Source: Turritopsis dohrnii (Eukaryota > Cnidaria > Hydrozoa > Anthoathecata > Oceaniidae). From it: a stretch of DNA of 64,000 bases. How positions within the stretch are numbered: position 1 is the first letter of the stretch; every line of letters starts with the position of its first letter. The stretch spans positions 682,001 through 746,000 of the forward strand of contig BQMF02000027.1 of the NCBI GenBank assembly GCA_027922465.2, read 5' to 3'. Positions 1-11,739 of the stretch are shown one piece after another. A program made the position numbers and the translations under genes. Under the pieces are notes generated by a model. It worked only from the letters and a program-made list of their open reading frames with translations, was not told where the DNA came from and searched no databases.

Positions 1-433
1 CCAGTTACACTACATGCAAATCGTGTGAAGAAAGCAATTACGAAACTTCACAAGAGACATATACCTGGTTTAGTTTACTTGGGTCCTGATTATATCAAAC
101 AGGTCAACCTCATGCTTACTTAGAATACATAGAAAAAGAATCGAACCAATAAATGAATTTCTAACCAGGTTTGATGCCAAGCAAAATCAGAAGCTTTAAA
201 TGACCTGCTGTAAAAAACTAACCTGGCTTGTGAAAGAGGTTGGACTGATAATACACAAAAAGCGGTCTGAGATGAAAAAATGGGTTGGCCTGGGAGAGTT
301 TTTCTCATATAATCGCAACTCAACTGAAATAAGCTTTCCTGTTTGAAACTGACTTATCTACAACCAATCATTTTAACCTAACTGTGTCTACCTGATACAT
401 GTTTTTTTTAAAAAAAAACAACCAGTTAAATAC

Positions 434-990
434 CTATGTTAACAATTGGTGCTTCTCCCTTTGCTTCTAACGTCCAAACACCTTTTGGTCCTCTGAAATC
501 TGGAATCCCTGCAGCAGTGCTGATTCCAGCACCAGTATGTACAACCATATGCTTGGATTGCTTTATTAGCTGTGCAAGTTGATCAATACTTTTTTGAAGG
601 ACATCAGGTGGATCATAGATCTAAATAGAAACGTGATGATGATCTTCCTAGTAAAAGGCGTGGTGTGGGAGAAAAGACAAATATAATAAACAAATGAAGA
701 TACACAGCATTAATTGTGCAAGCCCTAATCGACAAGCTCATATGATGAGAACAGCTTGACATTGGAATATGAAAACAATGGAAGAACAAAAAGATTGGAA
801 AGTAATATTTAAAAATGTCATGTGTTGTAAATTCTCAAAAGAAATAAAAAATTATTATAACAAAATTGAACAGGTCCACTTGTTTGATGTTGATAGATTG
901 CAATTAAACAATATTTACCTCTGGTAAACCACATTTTCCCTTATGGATGTGTGGGAAATTGCTTAAACCTGCAGCATAATTAACAGACAT
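434..990 (-). CDS. SIRT6: SIRT6-type NAD-dependent protein deacylase, first two coding exons (partial)
   Basis: Two exons are visible: 990-919 (start ATG at 988-990) and 620-434. The first encodes an N-terminus beginning [10 protein letters not shown] and ending KCGLPE; the second continues IYDPPD and contains the sirtuin NAD-binding signatures HTGAGIS and [12 protein letters not shown]. These match nuclear SIRT6, including the family-specific first residues. Junctions are canonical: donor GTAAAT after 919, acceptor TTTAG before 620, donor GTATTT after 434, and phases are consistent (72 then 187 nt). The remaining exons (catalytic His, zinc site) lie beyond position 1 of the window. Known role in the family: nuclear, chromatin-bound deacetylase/deacylase acting on histone H3 and in DNA repair and metabolism. 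An acceptor-like TTTACTTACAG lies about 30 nt upstream of the ATG, so a 5'UTR intron or trans-splice site is possible. Positions 1-433 would be intron; nothing else is supported there. Confidence 0.93.
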
Positions 991-1910
991 TCCCTTTTGA
1001 GTTGCTTTCCTTAGCTCCTGTAAGTAAAGATTTTCATGCAGGTATAGTAACCACACAATTTATTAAAAAATGATCAGAATGATTAAAACAATGCGAATAC
1101 AACAGAAGTGTTGAACTATCAGTCTCAACCATATTTCAGTGCATCTTTCTCTGACGTCACATTTTATGAATAAGTAACCCAAAAATGACCTTAATAAGTT
1201 TGAAAAGTAAAAACTGAGAGCTTTGACCGGAACGAAAGTAAGCTTCTTGGAATTGAGTTATGAAAATGGAAAAGAAATAAAAAAAAACCTTTTTAGTTTA
1301 AACAGAAAACAGTGGAAGCTTTCAGAAAGCATGTTTGTTTATCTCCAAAACATTTTCCTTTAGATTCCAGAATAAAGTTTTTCTGCAGTTGAATCAAATA
1401 TTGAAGGTTACGCTACAACAAGTCTCTAAAATTCCTATAATATAACAAGAGATTGGGAACCAGCAAACACTAAACAATAATTAAAAAATTTACTATAGAT
1501 ATATAAGATATAGTTATTAAACATAATATGAAAATATATCCCAGAAAAAATATTTTTGTTCAAAATCATGAAAATCTTAAAGATAATCTAGATAGGGGTA
1601 AATCTTTTGATAAGGGTAATAAGTTTAAAGAGATGTTTCCATTTTTTCATTCATTGGTCTTCTGAAAATCTGGCAAATCCTGAAAAAATGAATGGATGAA
1701 ATTTAGTCATGCCATTAACATTTGTCATCAAGTTTTCTGGCTGCCTTTCAAAATACGATTTGATCATATCCACATTCATTTAAAGACTATTTCTCGAAAG
1801 AATTACAGAAAAAAAGGCGTTCGCCAAAAAAAAAAAAGATGTTAGGGTAAGGTTTTCTGTTTCTATAACAACAATAATTGCCATTCAGAATGGATGAGCA
1901 ATGTTTTCTC
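991..1910. other. Intergenic stretch between SIRT6 and ECI1
   Basis: About 0.9 kb of AT-rich sequence with oligo-A runs and no open frame resembling a known protein. It contains the upstream region of SIRT6 and the downstream region of ECI1, both on the minus strand. I see no repeat with readable ends. Confidence 0.5.
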
Positions 1911-2747
1911 CTAGCTATTCTTTTTCTTTAGACTTTCCAAATACTTTCCAAGTAACTTCTGAAGCCCCTCCTGAGGAACTGCATTCAGAAATGTGGTTAA
2001 ATCCTCACTACGTCTTTCTTCAAACTCGTCGATGAACCTTTTACGAATTAATCGTTTTGAAGCCATACGGCCAACATCTGCAATTTGTAACCATTTGTTC
2101 ATCTCTGCTTTGCATACATCCATTAACTCTGATTGAGGGACAATAAGATCAACCATACCTTTCTTTAAGGCCTCATCAGGTAAGCAAGTAATTCCTAAAG
2201 ACAACATTCTTTCTGCTTCACGATGGCCAACAAGAAGCTTCATACTATCGGCAAGCCAAAAGGGTGCGGCTAACCCAAGCAAAGTTTCATTTAACCCCAT
2301 TCGATGTTTCCCATCAGCTAAAACTCTGTAATCACAGCTAAATGCAATTGCACAACCACCAGCAGGACATGCACCATTGATGGCGGCAATCATTACCATA
2401 GGGCTACTGAAAAGTTTTAATTTTAAGTCCTGGAAACTAATCCAAAACTCCTTTAATCTGTCCATCTTGGGCTGGTACATCTCCATAATATCCAAACCAG
2501 CTGAAAATACAGGCAAGTCGGATGTAATGATCACCCCTCTGCAATCTACATCCTGATGCAAATCGTCCAACGCATGTGAAAGTTCTTGAATCATTTCTAA
2601 ACTTAAGCTGTTTACAGGCTTCTTCTTCATTTTTAACACACTAAAACCACTGCCAGTATTTTCAATGCTCAGAAAATTGTAACCCTTGGTTGAATATAAG
2701 CGAAAAACATTCTGCAATACAATGCGGTTTCTAAAAAACAAACTCAT
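1911..2747 (-). CDS. ECI1: Enoyl-CoA delta isomerase 1, mitochondrial
   Basis: A single long exon of 278 codons from the ATG at 2745-2747. Enoyl-CoA isomerase/hydratase (crotonase) superfamily: isomerises 3-enoyl-CoAs to 2-trans-enoyl-CoA in mitochondrial beta-oxidation of unsaturated fatty acids. Diagnostic segments shared with animal ECI1 are VNSLSLEM near the N-terminus, GVIITSDLPVFSAGLDIMEM (oxyanion-hole region), AAINGACPAGGCAIAFSCDY (second oxyanion element) and GLNETLLGLAAPFWLADSM with the catalytic Glu in LNE. The basic, Ser/Arg-rich N-terminus fits a mitochondrial presequence. An upstream in-frame ATG at 2790-2792 would add 15 residues, but the DNA between the two reads TTTATTTTCCAG, a splice-acceptor-like tract ending 8 nt before the inner ATG, so the inner start is preferred. 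Length agrees with the family (about 300 aa including presequence). Confidence 0.93.
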   Translation of the reverse strand: MSLFFRNRIVLQNVFRLYSTKGYNFLSIENTGSGFSVLKMKKKPVNSLSLEMIQELSHALDDLHQDVDCRGVIITSDLPVFSAGLDIMEMYQPKMDRLKEFWISFQDLKLKLFSSPMVMIAAINGACPAGGCAIAFSCDYRVLADGKHRMGLNETLLGLAAPFWLADSMKLLVGHREAERMLSLGITCLPDEALKKGMVDLIVPQSELMDVCKAEMNKWLQIADVGRMASKRLIRKRFIDEFEERRSEDLTTFLNAVPQEGLQKLLGKYLESLKKKNS

Positions 2748-3165
2748 TCTTCTCCTGGAAAATAAAGATAACAAAGATGAACTACAAGACATTCAAACAG
2801 TCACAGCCACCACCCAAATCAGTGATGGAGAGATTATTCAGAAAAACAACACTTCAAATTGTTGGGCTGTTGCCAAGCTGACATCTATTTCAAAACCAAA
2901 GAAAATGAGTTTCTGTTTATTTTGTTCAGATAGCATCATTCAGAAAGCCAGATGATAAACACGATCATAAATAAATGCGTCAGTGTTATAGAGCAAAAAA
3001 CAGTTTTATTGGTTTTTCATCATCACAAGCTGAAACTATGTGGAAAATAGCTCTATAGTATATTTACAGATGGGAAAACAGCATAATTTTACAATTGTCC
3101 AGTTAAATAACAATGTTCTCAGCATTTTCCCAAATTAGGACTCAAGGTCTTCTAATCAGCTATTG

Positions 3166-6100
3166 TTACCGACGACCGCCCCTGCAAAACAACATTTGAA
3201 AATAAAAATAAAGCTGATAAAATGGTAGCTTTCAAATGTCAAATGAGTCTTATTTTCAAATAAAGAAAAGTTGACAATGAATAATTCAGGTTGTTATATA
3301 AAATCAGATCAGATCTTAGAAATATTAGCATGTTAACCAAAATAAGATGTATATGCACCGACATGGTGAAATGTTACCTCTTCTTTTTCCCTTTACTAGA
3401 TCCTTTAATGAAGGCCCAATCAACAGTCAACTTTTGTCCCAATAAATCTTCACCATTAGTAGCATCCAATGCATTTTGGGCTTCTTTGAAAGTTTCAAAC
3501 TCAATCAACGCATAACCCTAAAATCAAACTCAATTCGTCATTACAAAGTGATACACAACACACAAGAACAGTTTGAGGGCCTCTCCTGCTATGAATCAAA
3601 TAATTTACAATTAAATGTGATACCCTTCAATAATTCACAAATTTTAGAACAATATTTCCATTACTGTAGTTCCTGTAATAAATGTAATAAATCAAATTAA
3701 ATATAATACAGCAAAAAAACATAGCTACAACCACAGCTAATGGTCTCTATAAACGCGACTTCAATATTTTTTTGCCTGTAATATTCAAACTTGGATGTGG
3801 GAAGGCCTGTTTTGTGACATTGAAATCACTAAAAATGCAGAGGTTCTAGGGGCTTCACCTAGGACCCCACCAAGCTCTACCTTCGACTGTATAACTCAAT
3901 CCTCTAAGTAAAGGTGATAGGAAAAATCGCGGATGCCGCATCTTCAAATGTGGTGTTTATAAAAAAACCAGGCAAATAAGAAATAGTTTAATAGTTTTAT
4001 TTCTATTTTTATCAACAAATTCATCCATGTTTGCATGAATTTTAATTGATGTGTAATTAATTTCATAGGAATATTCAAACCAAATTCTCATGCCTTTAAA
4101 AAATGTTATGAATTTTAAGATTTCTATTGGCAAATGTCCCACTTAAAGTTCCTTGTCTGACATCTTCTTGTACACTCCAAGTGCAGGGGCGGATGCAGGA
4201 TTTAAAAGAGGTATGTCGCAAAGCGAAAAATTTTTTGCGGAGCGGAGCGACGCAAGAAATTTTAAATTCAGCTGGGGGTGTTGGGGGGTGCTGTGAACCT
4301 CCCAATTGGGAAAATTACGCTTTTCAAAGGTTCTAGGGAAGCATTTCACCTCAATTTTGATATGTTTGTCAGATCTGTTTCTTCCTACAAGAACGCAGTA
4401 GGGGCAGGAAAGGACAAAATAACTACAATGGTTCAGTTTGCCAACTAAGGGTTGCGTGAAATCCGGATTTTCATTCAACAAAATTCGAGCGAGAGTGAGT
4501 TGAATTCGTAAACAGTGCGTAAATGAGCATGCATGATAGACCGAAAGAGTATCTGATACTTTTGTTAATTTTCTTTCAATAAATTCTATCAATACAATGT
4601 ACTTAATTGCAATAATAAATAGACCTATTCAACATTTTTCAAATGTCAAAGTTTTACCAAACCGTAATAACAGGCTACAACCAACATGAAAATATTTCCT
4701 TTTCTAACACTAAAAAATTGAGTAGTAAAAGTAGCCTGAATAAAAAGGTTTTTTCAAAACCATAAAGAATCACTAGTCAGTTAAACCAACAAGAAATGTT
4801 CCAGTATATACATTGACTCAGAGATAATGATAACATTCAGATTTATGTTGCAACTTTATACGTTCATTGACAAAATTCAATTTAAAAAATGGGTCAGATG
4901 TTCTTTAAATGAATAATCACTGAAGATATCTTTGAATCAGTGTTTCCTGATAGCATTAGTTTTTAACCACATATGACTGGAAATACCCAACACTTCATAT
5001 TGACATTCGTTACTCTTGTCTTTGGTTCCACAGTTCCATTGTTTCAAGTATACCAGATATTCGACGATTGTAATATTCTCCCCAATTAATATAGTGATAT
5101 TGATTACACTTGGCAATACCTTGTACACCTAAAATAGTAAAACCAAATAGATAAATTAATAATCAAAATAAATTTCCCTTTTACAAAATGATACTAATAA
5201 GCAAAATCAAATCTTAACTACTTTTTAAAATGACGCTCAAATGGCCAAAATCTAAATTCAGATTTCTCATGTATTAAATTAAACATAATGGTAAGTTTTT
5301 GTTGCAGCAAAGATCAAACTTTCATTTAAGTTTTCAAATTTAACAATTAACAAAGATAGGCTAACTAGTTTTAGTCAGATTATGCCAAATTGAGAAAATT
5401 GAGGCTCAGTCAAAAAAGTGGCTTATTACGTATAAGAAATAACAATGTGTAATAATATAATTATATTTTTACAAAAAACCCAAATAGCACACGTAAAGTT
5501 ATAAAGTTATACAAGAAAAAATATTTGTTTCTTTCGTCTTCATTATTGTTTTTGAAACTGTTCATTTTTTAATGACCTACTAATTCGTGTAAAGAGCTTC
5601 TTGAGAACTGTAGCTATTTAACCCTGTTAGTTATTTTTCACAAGAAAATGTGCTACAAAAGTTTCACCATGAAACACATTATAAATATTTACACTTACAA
5701 ACAACATGAGATTATTTGTTTGTTATTGTGTTGTGTGTGTGGAAAACAGTTAACATTAAAGTATTTCAGGGTACTGAACGTCTTTAAAAGCCTTGATCTG
5801 AATTTAAGAAATTTTCAAAAATGTCAACAAACAATATTCTCATCTACAAATGTTCTACTTACAATAATCGTGAAGGGAAAGAGGTAAAGAAACCTCAAAG
5901 CATTCTTTCTGAATCTTCTCCAGTAATTCATCATAAAGTATTGCCAAGTTTGCATTGGTATCGTTCACAAATAAAAGTTTTACATCTTCAAAAGAATGTG
6001 TGGTATACTCGCCATGTTTGCAAGACAGAAAAGAACTTCCATCGCTACCAGCACATTTGCAGCACATGTTTTTAGTTCTGCAAGAAGGGGGTATAAAAAA

Positions 6101-8191
6101 AGGTAGTCGCTCCCTGTTTTTGTGGATAATTGGAAATTAAGTTACCCCCTAACGCAAAAAATTAAGCTTTCAATCAGGAACACTCTGCATACTTTCCTCC
6201 GAAAAAAATAAGAGTGATTCTGTCTTTTACTCCAGCGACTAACCCGACTAACTTAGCGAACAAGGGGGTAGTAAAAGCATGATTTAACAAGTAAAATACT
6301 GGTATCTCAAATGCTTCTATACCCCTGTCATAAAATTCGAAGACTAACTTCATGAAATCGAAGACTTACTTCTGCGAAGCGCTTTCCTTGCTAGCGCCGA
6401 ATGGGAGCTACATTGGCAAAAAACATCAATTTTAAATTCGCGCTCGCGGCGCGGACTTTTCTTCTTCGCAAAGAGAAGGTATAGCAGGAGGGAAATCGTT
6501 TAGCTTGTTCGATAATTTAGAATTACTGAACCATTAAAAAACCCTTTTTAGCAAAAAAGAGGTTAGTCTTTGCGCCTATTGCGACATACCCTAAATCCGC
6601 CACTGAAGTGCATAAATAGAATTTGTGAATGTGTTGTATTGAAATAGGTAACTGAAGCAATGGATTAAGACCAATCTTCTCAAAATTTTTGAGTTTGACA
6701 TCAGAAAAAGCTATTTCATGTCACATAGGAGAACAGTAATGATGATACTGACATTCTTTGACATTTTTTTCATTCATCACCCATGATTTCACAAGAAATA
6801 AAATTTAGGAATGGGCAACAGAAAGTGTACCAATGTTGTAGAAAGTGAAAAACTGATAAAAAAATGGGATCAGTTTGCTACAACCAACGGTTACAGAGAT
6901 ATTGTCAATCAAAGATTTTGATGACATCACGGACCCGTCTCCCCCCAAAAATTGGTTACCCTATTGCCTGTATCGCAGACCACAAATAACGTCAGTTAAC
7001 ATTATCGGTTAGAGATATCATCCCTAAACAATGCATTGGTTTCACACTGACATCTGACACTGACATCGCACACAAGAAGAGAAATTTATGTGTGACCTTA
7101 CATTATTAACTCTCTCTCACAGCTCCACAACCATTTTGAGTGACAGAGAAACAAACAAACTGAAAATTGGCTAATAAGATGTAAACTTATCCTTATGTAA
7201 AACATTTTCACACTATCCTTCCTTCTGTAATGTTTATTTGGAAAATAAAACCTTGCTTGAAGTCTATTTTTATCTCATCTCATTTATTAGAGGAAATACT
7301 GTATATCTGAATTTTCTTAAATCAATAAAACAAACAATTTACTTTTAAAAAACCAGTTCTTCGATCCAAGTTCAAATGCATATTTCGAATATTTCCATAA
7401 TCTCCAAACAGATTATGTAGGTCATCTTCTTGTGCTTCTTCATGAACATTTGTCACAAACAAAATCCAGCCCTCCACAGCTATAAGGCAAATAATAATGT
7501 TGGACAAATTTTAAAGAATTCATCTCGATGCCTAGACGTTGTGATAAATGACTTTGCACGTACACTTTTGAGGTCCAAGTATATTCGCAGAATCTTCTCC
7601 AATCGATTCAAACGGCTCATTATTTCTTGCATCAACAGAATCTGTAAAACAATCTCTTTATAATTATTGTCACCTTGGAATGTAAAAAAAAGCTGTTTTG
7701 GACAATCAGCTTAATTTCCCAAATAAATCTAACAAACTTCAAAAATAAAGGAAAAAAATCTTGACATGCCATAAAGTCATGTCAATTCAGTGTTGTAAAA
7801 AAAAAACAACCAATACACTAGTTAAAAGCATCGAAACTTCCTAAAGAGTTGACTCCAAAGAGATCATGGGCAAGCATGAACACTATTTTCTTTGACCCAT
7901 TTCCAATTATTTTTAGTGCACAATATGGTAATCTCACCACTAAAGAATTACCTTTGAATCCTCTTCCTTTCTTCTTCCGAACAGACGACTTTAATCGTTG
8001 CACATCATCTGTAAAAGAATTTCAAGTCTCTGTTATAAATGTCTAAATAATTTTCATGAAATACATGAAAGAGCTTTTGTCATGAAAGAGCTTTTGTCAA
8101 TGATAACCATCATTTCGAATAACTACATACCATTTTCATCATACATGAATTCATCTTTCTCATCTATGCCAACTTCAAGTACTTCTGCCAT
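3166..8191 (-). CDS. RBM8A: RNA-binding protein 8A (Y14), exon-junction complex subunit, six exons
   Basis: Exons on the minus strand: 8191-8131, 8008-7952, 7641-7564, 7479-7343, 3517-3378, 3181-3166, total 489 nt or 162 residues plus stop. Phases agree at each junction and donors/acceptors are GT/AG (for example GTATGTAG after 8131, TTTACAG before 8008, GTACGT after 7564). The first exon encodes [20 protein letters not shown], the second a basic KKKGRGFK segment as in Y14, then an RRM with [14 protein letters not shown] (RNP2), [12 protein letters not shown] (RNP1 across the 7343/3517 junction) and [13 protein letters not shown], ending in a short basic GGRR tail. Y14 pairs with MAGOH in the nuclear exon-junction complex. 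The intron 3518-7342 is unusually long because of transposon insertion. The long Arg-Ser tail of vertebrate Y14 is absent. Confidence 0.93.
4184..6605. mobile_element. hAT-like (5-bp target duplication) DNA transposon within the RBM8A intron
   Basis: The left end begins CAGGGGCGGATGCAGG and the right end, read on the minus strand, begins CAGTGGCGGATTTAGG; both continue with GGTATGTCGCAA. The element is flanked by AAGTG at 4179-4183 and at 6606-6610, which is a perfect 5-bp target duplication. CAGNGGCGGAT ends are typical of hAT elements, some subgroups of which make 5-bp duplications. No hAT transposase or BED finger is recognisable; two exon-like reading frames on the minus strand are described separately. 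The boundaries could instead be two independent small elements in inverted orientation. Confidence 0.55.
5010..6077 (-). pseudogene. Unrecognised two-exon coding fragment inside the hAT-like element
   Basis: Two adjoining open stretches with splice-like borders: 6077-5863 (acceptor TTGCAG before it, donor GTAAGT after it) and 5128-5010 (acceptor TTTTAG before it, ends in TAA). Joined in phase they would give about 110 residues with a Cys pair near the start (CCKC), followed by a mixed helical region. I do not recognise the family. No upstream start exon was found. It may be a captured host gene fragment, part of the element's own gene, or a chance arrangement. Same strand as RBM8A. Confidence 0.3.
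6860..7170 (-). repeat. Diverged inverted copy of the Helitron-like repeat
   Basis: Read on the minus strand, this stretch follows the same order of blocks as the Helitron-like elements at 8303 and 37742: a block ending near CATAAATTTCTCTTC, then TGTCAGTGTGAAACCAATGC, then an AACTGACGTTA block and a final GATGACATCA block. Identity is clearly lower than between the other two copies and the diagnostic ends are not readable. Lies in the long RBM8A intron. Confidence 0.5.
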
Positions 8192-8302
8192 GACTGTGTT
8201 TATTTTATGGTCTTGAATGGAAAAGAAGATAAGGAGAAGAATTTCTATTTTATGTTTCCTATTACAATGACAAAAGGATGAATTAACAATTTTATTTCTT
8301 TA

Positions 8303-8758
8303 TCTATATATTAATAGCTGATTCTCCGTCTGTCTGTCTGTCTGTCACGCAAAATGGTAGATTGAGTTGTGAGAGCAGTTATTTTATTTATTTTGTATGA
8401 CGTCAGTGTGAAACCATTGTATTGTGACCCTAATCGAATGCGACTTTATGAGAAAATTATCTCGGTAACAAATAGGGATAACTGACGTTTCTTGGGGTCT
8501 GTGATATTGGCCATGGGGTGACGAAAAAATTTGGGCAAAATTTTTGGGAACTGCAGTTCTATGACGTCATCAAAATATTTGATCGACGATATCTGTGTAA
8601 CGGTTGATCGTAGGAAAGCGATTCCATACATTTTTTTGATCAGATTTGTGAGCTCTACAACATGGGCACACCTGTCATTGGAAATTCTTTAATTTTATTT
8701 TTGGTGAACTTAACGCAGGCTGAATATGGGCGGCGAGTGACGCCGCCTTGGCTGCTAG
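8303..8758 (+). mobile_element. Non-autonomous Helitron-like element (copy 1)
   Basis: Starts TCTATATATTAATAGC directly after an A and ends GCCGCCTTGGCTGCTAG directly before a T, the A^T insertion with 5'-TC and CTAG-3' ends characteristic of Helitrons. A GC-rich hairpin (GGCGGCGAGTGACGCCGCC) lies about 10 nt before the 3' end, as expected. A CTGT microsatellite follows the 5' end. It is closely similar to the 531-bp copy at 37742-38272. No Rep/helicase is encoded. Confidence 0.8.
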
Positions 8759-9994
8759 TCTATATATATTTACAAAAGCTCTTTCGCTGCAACAAAAATA
8801 ACAAAAACATAAGATTGGAACAAAACAAGTAAGTAAAGCAAACCAACAACAAAAAAAATCATAATGAAGGATATTCCAAAAAAATCAGAGATGCAATTAG
8901 AAAAAAAGTTTTCCCTAAAAATTCAAAATCCAAAATATCTGCTCACCAAAACAAAATGAACAAGACGCCCTTGTATGGAAAAAGCAGTTTAAGAAGTTTT
9001 AGTTCGTTCAATTATTGTAGTATATAGCGAATCTTTGAATTCTGTGAAAGATTATTGGATTGTTGGAATTTATCCTAAACCCGTTGTATTTACCTTAACA
9101 TGTGTTCGATTATTCAAAATGATTTGATTTTATTAAACTATTTTTTTACTTCTCTTAATAACAGGTCCTTAAGTTGAAGAACCTATATTGAGTGTTGAGT
9201 ATACTTTAGGACGCTGAAGTATTTTTTGTTTTATGATATAATATAGAGAAATTAAGACGAAGAAACTACGGAGTATGGGAAATTTTACAGTATGCAACGA
9301 TATGTATACATTGCAAAAAAGTTTTTGCATTATGTTAGTAGATTGAAGTTTATGATTCAGAATAAATTAAACACATGCAATATCATTCTAATGGAAGATT
9401 CAGATGGGACCATTCAAATCTATAATCTGTAACGGAAACCAAAATCTAAGAAGTTGAAGCGTATATAATCAGTGAATCATGATGAAAAGGGTCAGGGCTT
9501 ATTCCAGGCATTAGGGGCAAGGGTGCAATGGTATTAAAAGGGCATTTTAGTATAGACTGCCTCCCACTGCCCCCACCATGGTTGGGGGCAAAGAAAATTT
9601 TGCTTTCTGAACCCTCCAAAACGGCTATTTCAGCGTTTTCTGGACTTTAAATTCCATTATAAAATTGCCATTTTGTCACTATTTTCAAGAGTAATCTATG
9701 AGATGCACGCCGTGTTTTGGTGTTTCCTTACGACCGCACACTAACTTTCACAGAATTAAGTCCACAGTTCGCCATTGAAAGCCTCTTCAGACCGGAAATC
9801 CTTGCATCATGCTAACGTATCAAGTAAACAGTTGTAAAATCCTTCACTGCGACAACAATTCCTTAGTAATACACCATCAAGAGTGTTTGTTTATCACACT
9901 TGAGTCGAGGCTTCCTTACATTTACGGAGAGTCCGCCATTATGACTTACGTGTGACTTTGAAACTTTTACTTTGAAATTTTTTTCAGACTTTTA
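8759..9994. other. Gene-poor AT-rich stretch
   Basis: No open frame with recognisable protein similarity and no repeat with clear ends. Contains a T/A-rich stretch and, near 9500-9600, a GC-rich patch with GGGGGCA motifs. I see nothing further that can be supported. Confidence 0.4.
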
Positions 9995-10308
9995 GGGGCT
10001 GATTACATGATCCCGGTTAGACGGGCCAGGATAAAACTAACCCTTTGTGTTTTGAATTTTTGACAAACTACGCATGCTCAAACCTTAAACTTGTTCTGGT
10101 TGACTGGGACGAAGCAATTACATGGGAAAATTTCATCCCGCCTAATCCAGATCCCGGCTCTTGATAGCCGAGATCTCGAATAGGCGGGATGAAAATTTTA
10201 TCATGTAATCGCGATGGGAAATTTATGAAGATTTGACCAGGAAGCCAAGACCTCGACAAGGCAAGATGAAATTTCATCCCGGCTAACCGGGATCATGTAA
10301 TCAGCCCC
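9995..10308. mobile_element. Harbinger-like MITE, 314 bp
   Basis: Perfect terminal inverted repeats beginning GGGGCTGATTACATGATCCC at both ends (at least 26 bp, ending CGGTTAG), flanked by TTA at 9992-9994 and 10309-10311. The 3-bp TWA target duplication is typical of PIF/Harbinger elements. A second inner inverted repeat (around ATTTCATCCCGCC / GGCGGGATGAAA) makes the element able to fold. No coding capacity. Confidence 0.85.
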
Positions 10309-10331
10309 TTAGCATGTGCATGTTATATGTC

Positions 10332-10410
10332 TAGATAGGTGATAATTACGCAACAGATTTATTAACAAAATCTATTGTTAATTAAATTGTTGCGTAATTA
10401 TCATCTATTA
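10332..10410. repeat. Short hairpin-forming inverted repeat
   Basis: Arms GATAATTACGCAACA and TGTTGCGTAATTATC with a short AT-rich centre; about 23 of 24 arm positions pair. Could be a miniature element or a structured RNA/DNA hairpin; no target duplication was readable. The rest of 10312-11150 shows no gene. Confidence 0.5.
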
Positions 10411-11151
10411 TAGAGAGATTGACAATCAGCGATTTCATCAGTAGTTAATGTATTGCAACTTTTTGCTTATCTAGTGAGGTCAATAATGCTAAAATAAAAC
10501 CATGATACTTCAAATTTTGATTAAAGCATAAAAATTGGCACAGTTGTAGAAAATCAAATTCTACTTTAAAAAATTGACAGATCCACCTGAAAAAGTCATG
10601 TGACTAAAGACTTCAGCACTTTTTTTGTTGAAATATTTTTTTTCGAAAAAGGCAATGTTTTATGTATCATTGGAAAGGAAATTTCATTCTGAGCAAAACT
10701 CTCAATGCAACCACAGTCTGAAAATGACGTCATCAAACGTTATTGACGTTCGAAACACCAATGATGACGTCATCAATTTTTGGTGAAAAATAAGTTTTTC
10801 AAAATACCCTAACCTATACATCGTTGGGAAAGAAATTTAATGGCGAGAAAACTTTTTGCTAGCATGAATGTCTGAAAATTCATTGCAAATAAGTTACAGG
10901 CAGCTGGAGTTAGGTTAATCAATATTGCAAATTGAGGTAAAGGTACATCATAATAATTATTCTTTTTTGTAGTAGAGCAACAATAATTTACCATTAAACT
11001 TGCAGAGATTGAATCAGTTATTTAATGCTCATTGCTGTTGAAGAGGATTTAATCAGAAACAAAAAATGATCTGAAGAAATAATAAAGTAATTGACTATTT
11101 TGTCTCATAGTGGTAGTACAAGAGCAAGTTTGTACGTGACGTACTGAGGTA

Positions 11152-11253
11152 CAGTGAACTCTCTCTAATTCGAACTCCCAAGGGACCAAAAAAACGTTTG
11201 ATTTACGGAAAGTCCAAATTACAGAGGAGGTTCGAATTACAGAAATACGACTG
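11152..11253. mobile_element. Pogo/Tigger-like mini-element, 102 bp
   Basis: Left end CAGTGAACTCTCTCTAATTCGAACTCC and right end (minus strand) CAGTCGTATTTCTG, then AATTCGAACCTCC, flanked by TA on both sides (11150-11151 and 11254-11255). The CAGT ends, AATTCGAAC subterminal block and TA duplication are those of pogo-type Tc1/mariner mini-elements. Confidence 0.65.
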
Positions 11254-11409
11254 TATTAACTTTTTTTATTGGAACCTGTGTTTTATTTGCCAAACTCATC
11301 AAGCACATAAATTAATAAATCCTTCATCAAAGAAAGGTATGATTTGACCCTGAGAAAAATTAGTACCACACTGTTGCCGAAAATCTCAAGCAGTTTGAAT
11401 TGATCTGTG

Positions 11410-11739
11410 AGCTGCCTCAAACTCTGCAACGGAGATGTTCAAGGTTTAAAACCTAATGATGAGTTGGTGAGTTCCTTTATTGCAAATGAGGCATTTTTTC
11501 ATAAACATTGTATAACAAATTACAACAAAGGAAAGATTTCTCGAAAAAGAAAATTACATGAAAGAATAAAGTTTGCACGAGAACAAGAAGATAATGGCTG
11601 TGGAAATGATATCAGCGAAGATCAGGAGAGTTCTCGTAAAACACGAAGAAGTCTTGATATAAAAACATTTTCAAATGCATGTTTCTTTTGTGACTGTGAT
11701 GATGGAATAACCATCTCTCCATTCATCGTTTTGGTTTGA
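11410..11739 (+). pseudogene. Fragment of an uncharacterised protein with a His/Cys-rich start
   Basis: An open stretch of about 110 codons without an ATG at its beginning, ending in TGA at 11737-11739. It contains the segments NEAFFHKHCITNYNKGKI and ACFFCDCDDG, a pattern of spaced Cys and His residues that suggests zinc binding, and a basic, acidic-spotted middle. It resembles, from memory, the start of a family of repetitive hypothetical proteins in invertebrate genomes; I cannot name it. It may be a single exon or a transposon-derived remnant. Confidence 0.35.

Noticed and set aside
3..123. Plus-strand open stretch with a C-x2-C pair at the window start
   Set aside because: Only 40 codons, in the region expected to be a SIRT6 intron, and no splice context or family match could be established.
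4143..4592. 150-codon minus-strand frame across the left end of the hAT-like element
   Set aside because: It reads straight across the transposon border and its flank and shows no domain; chance frame.
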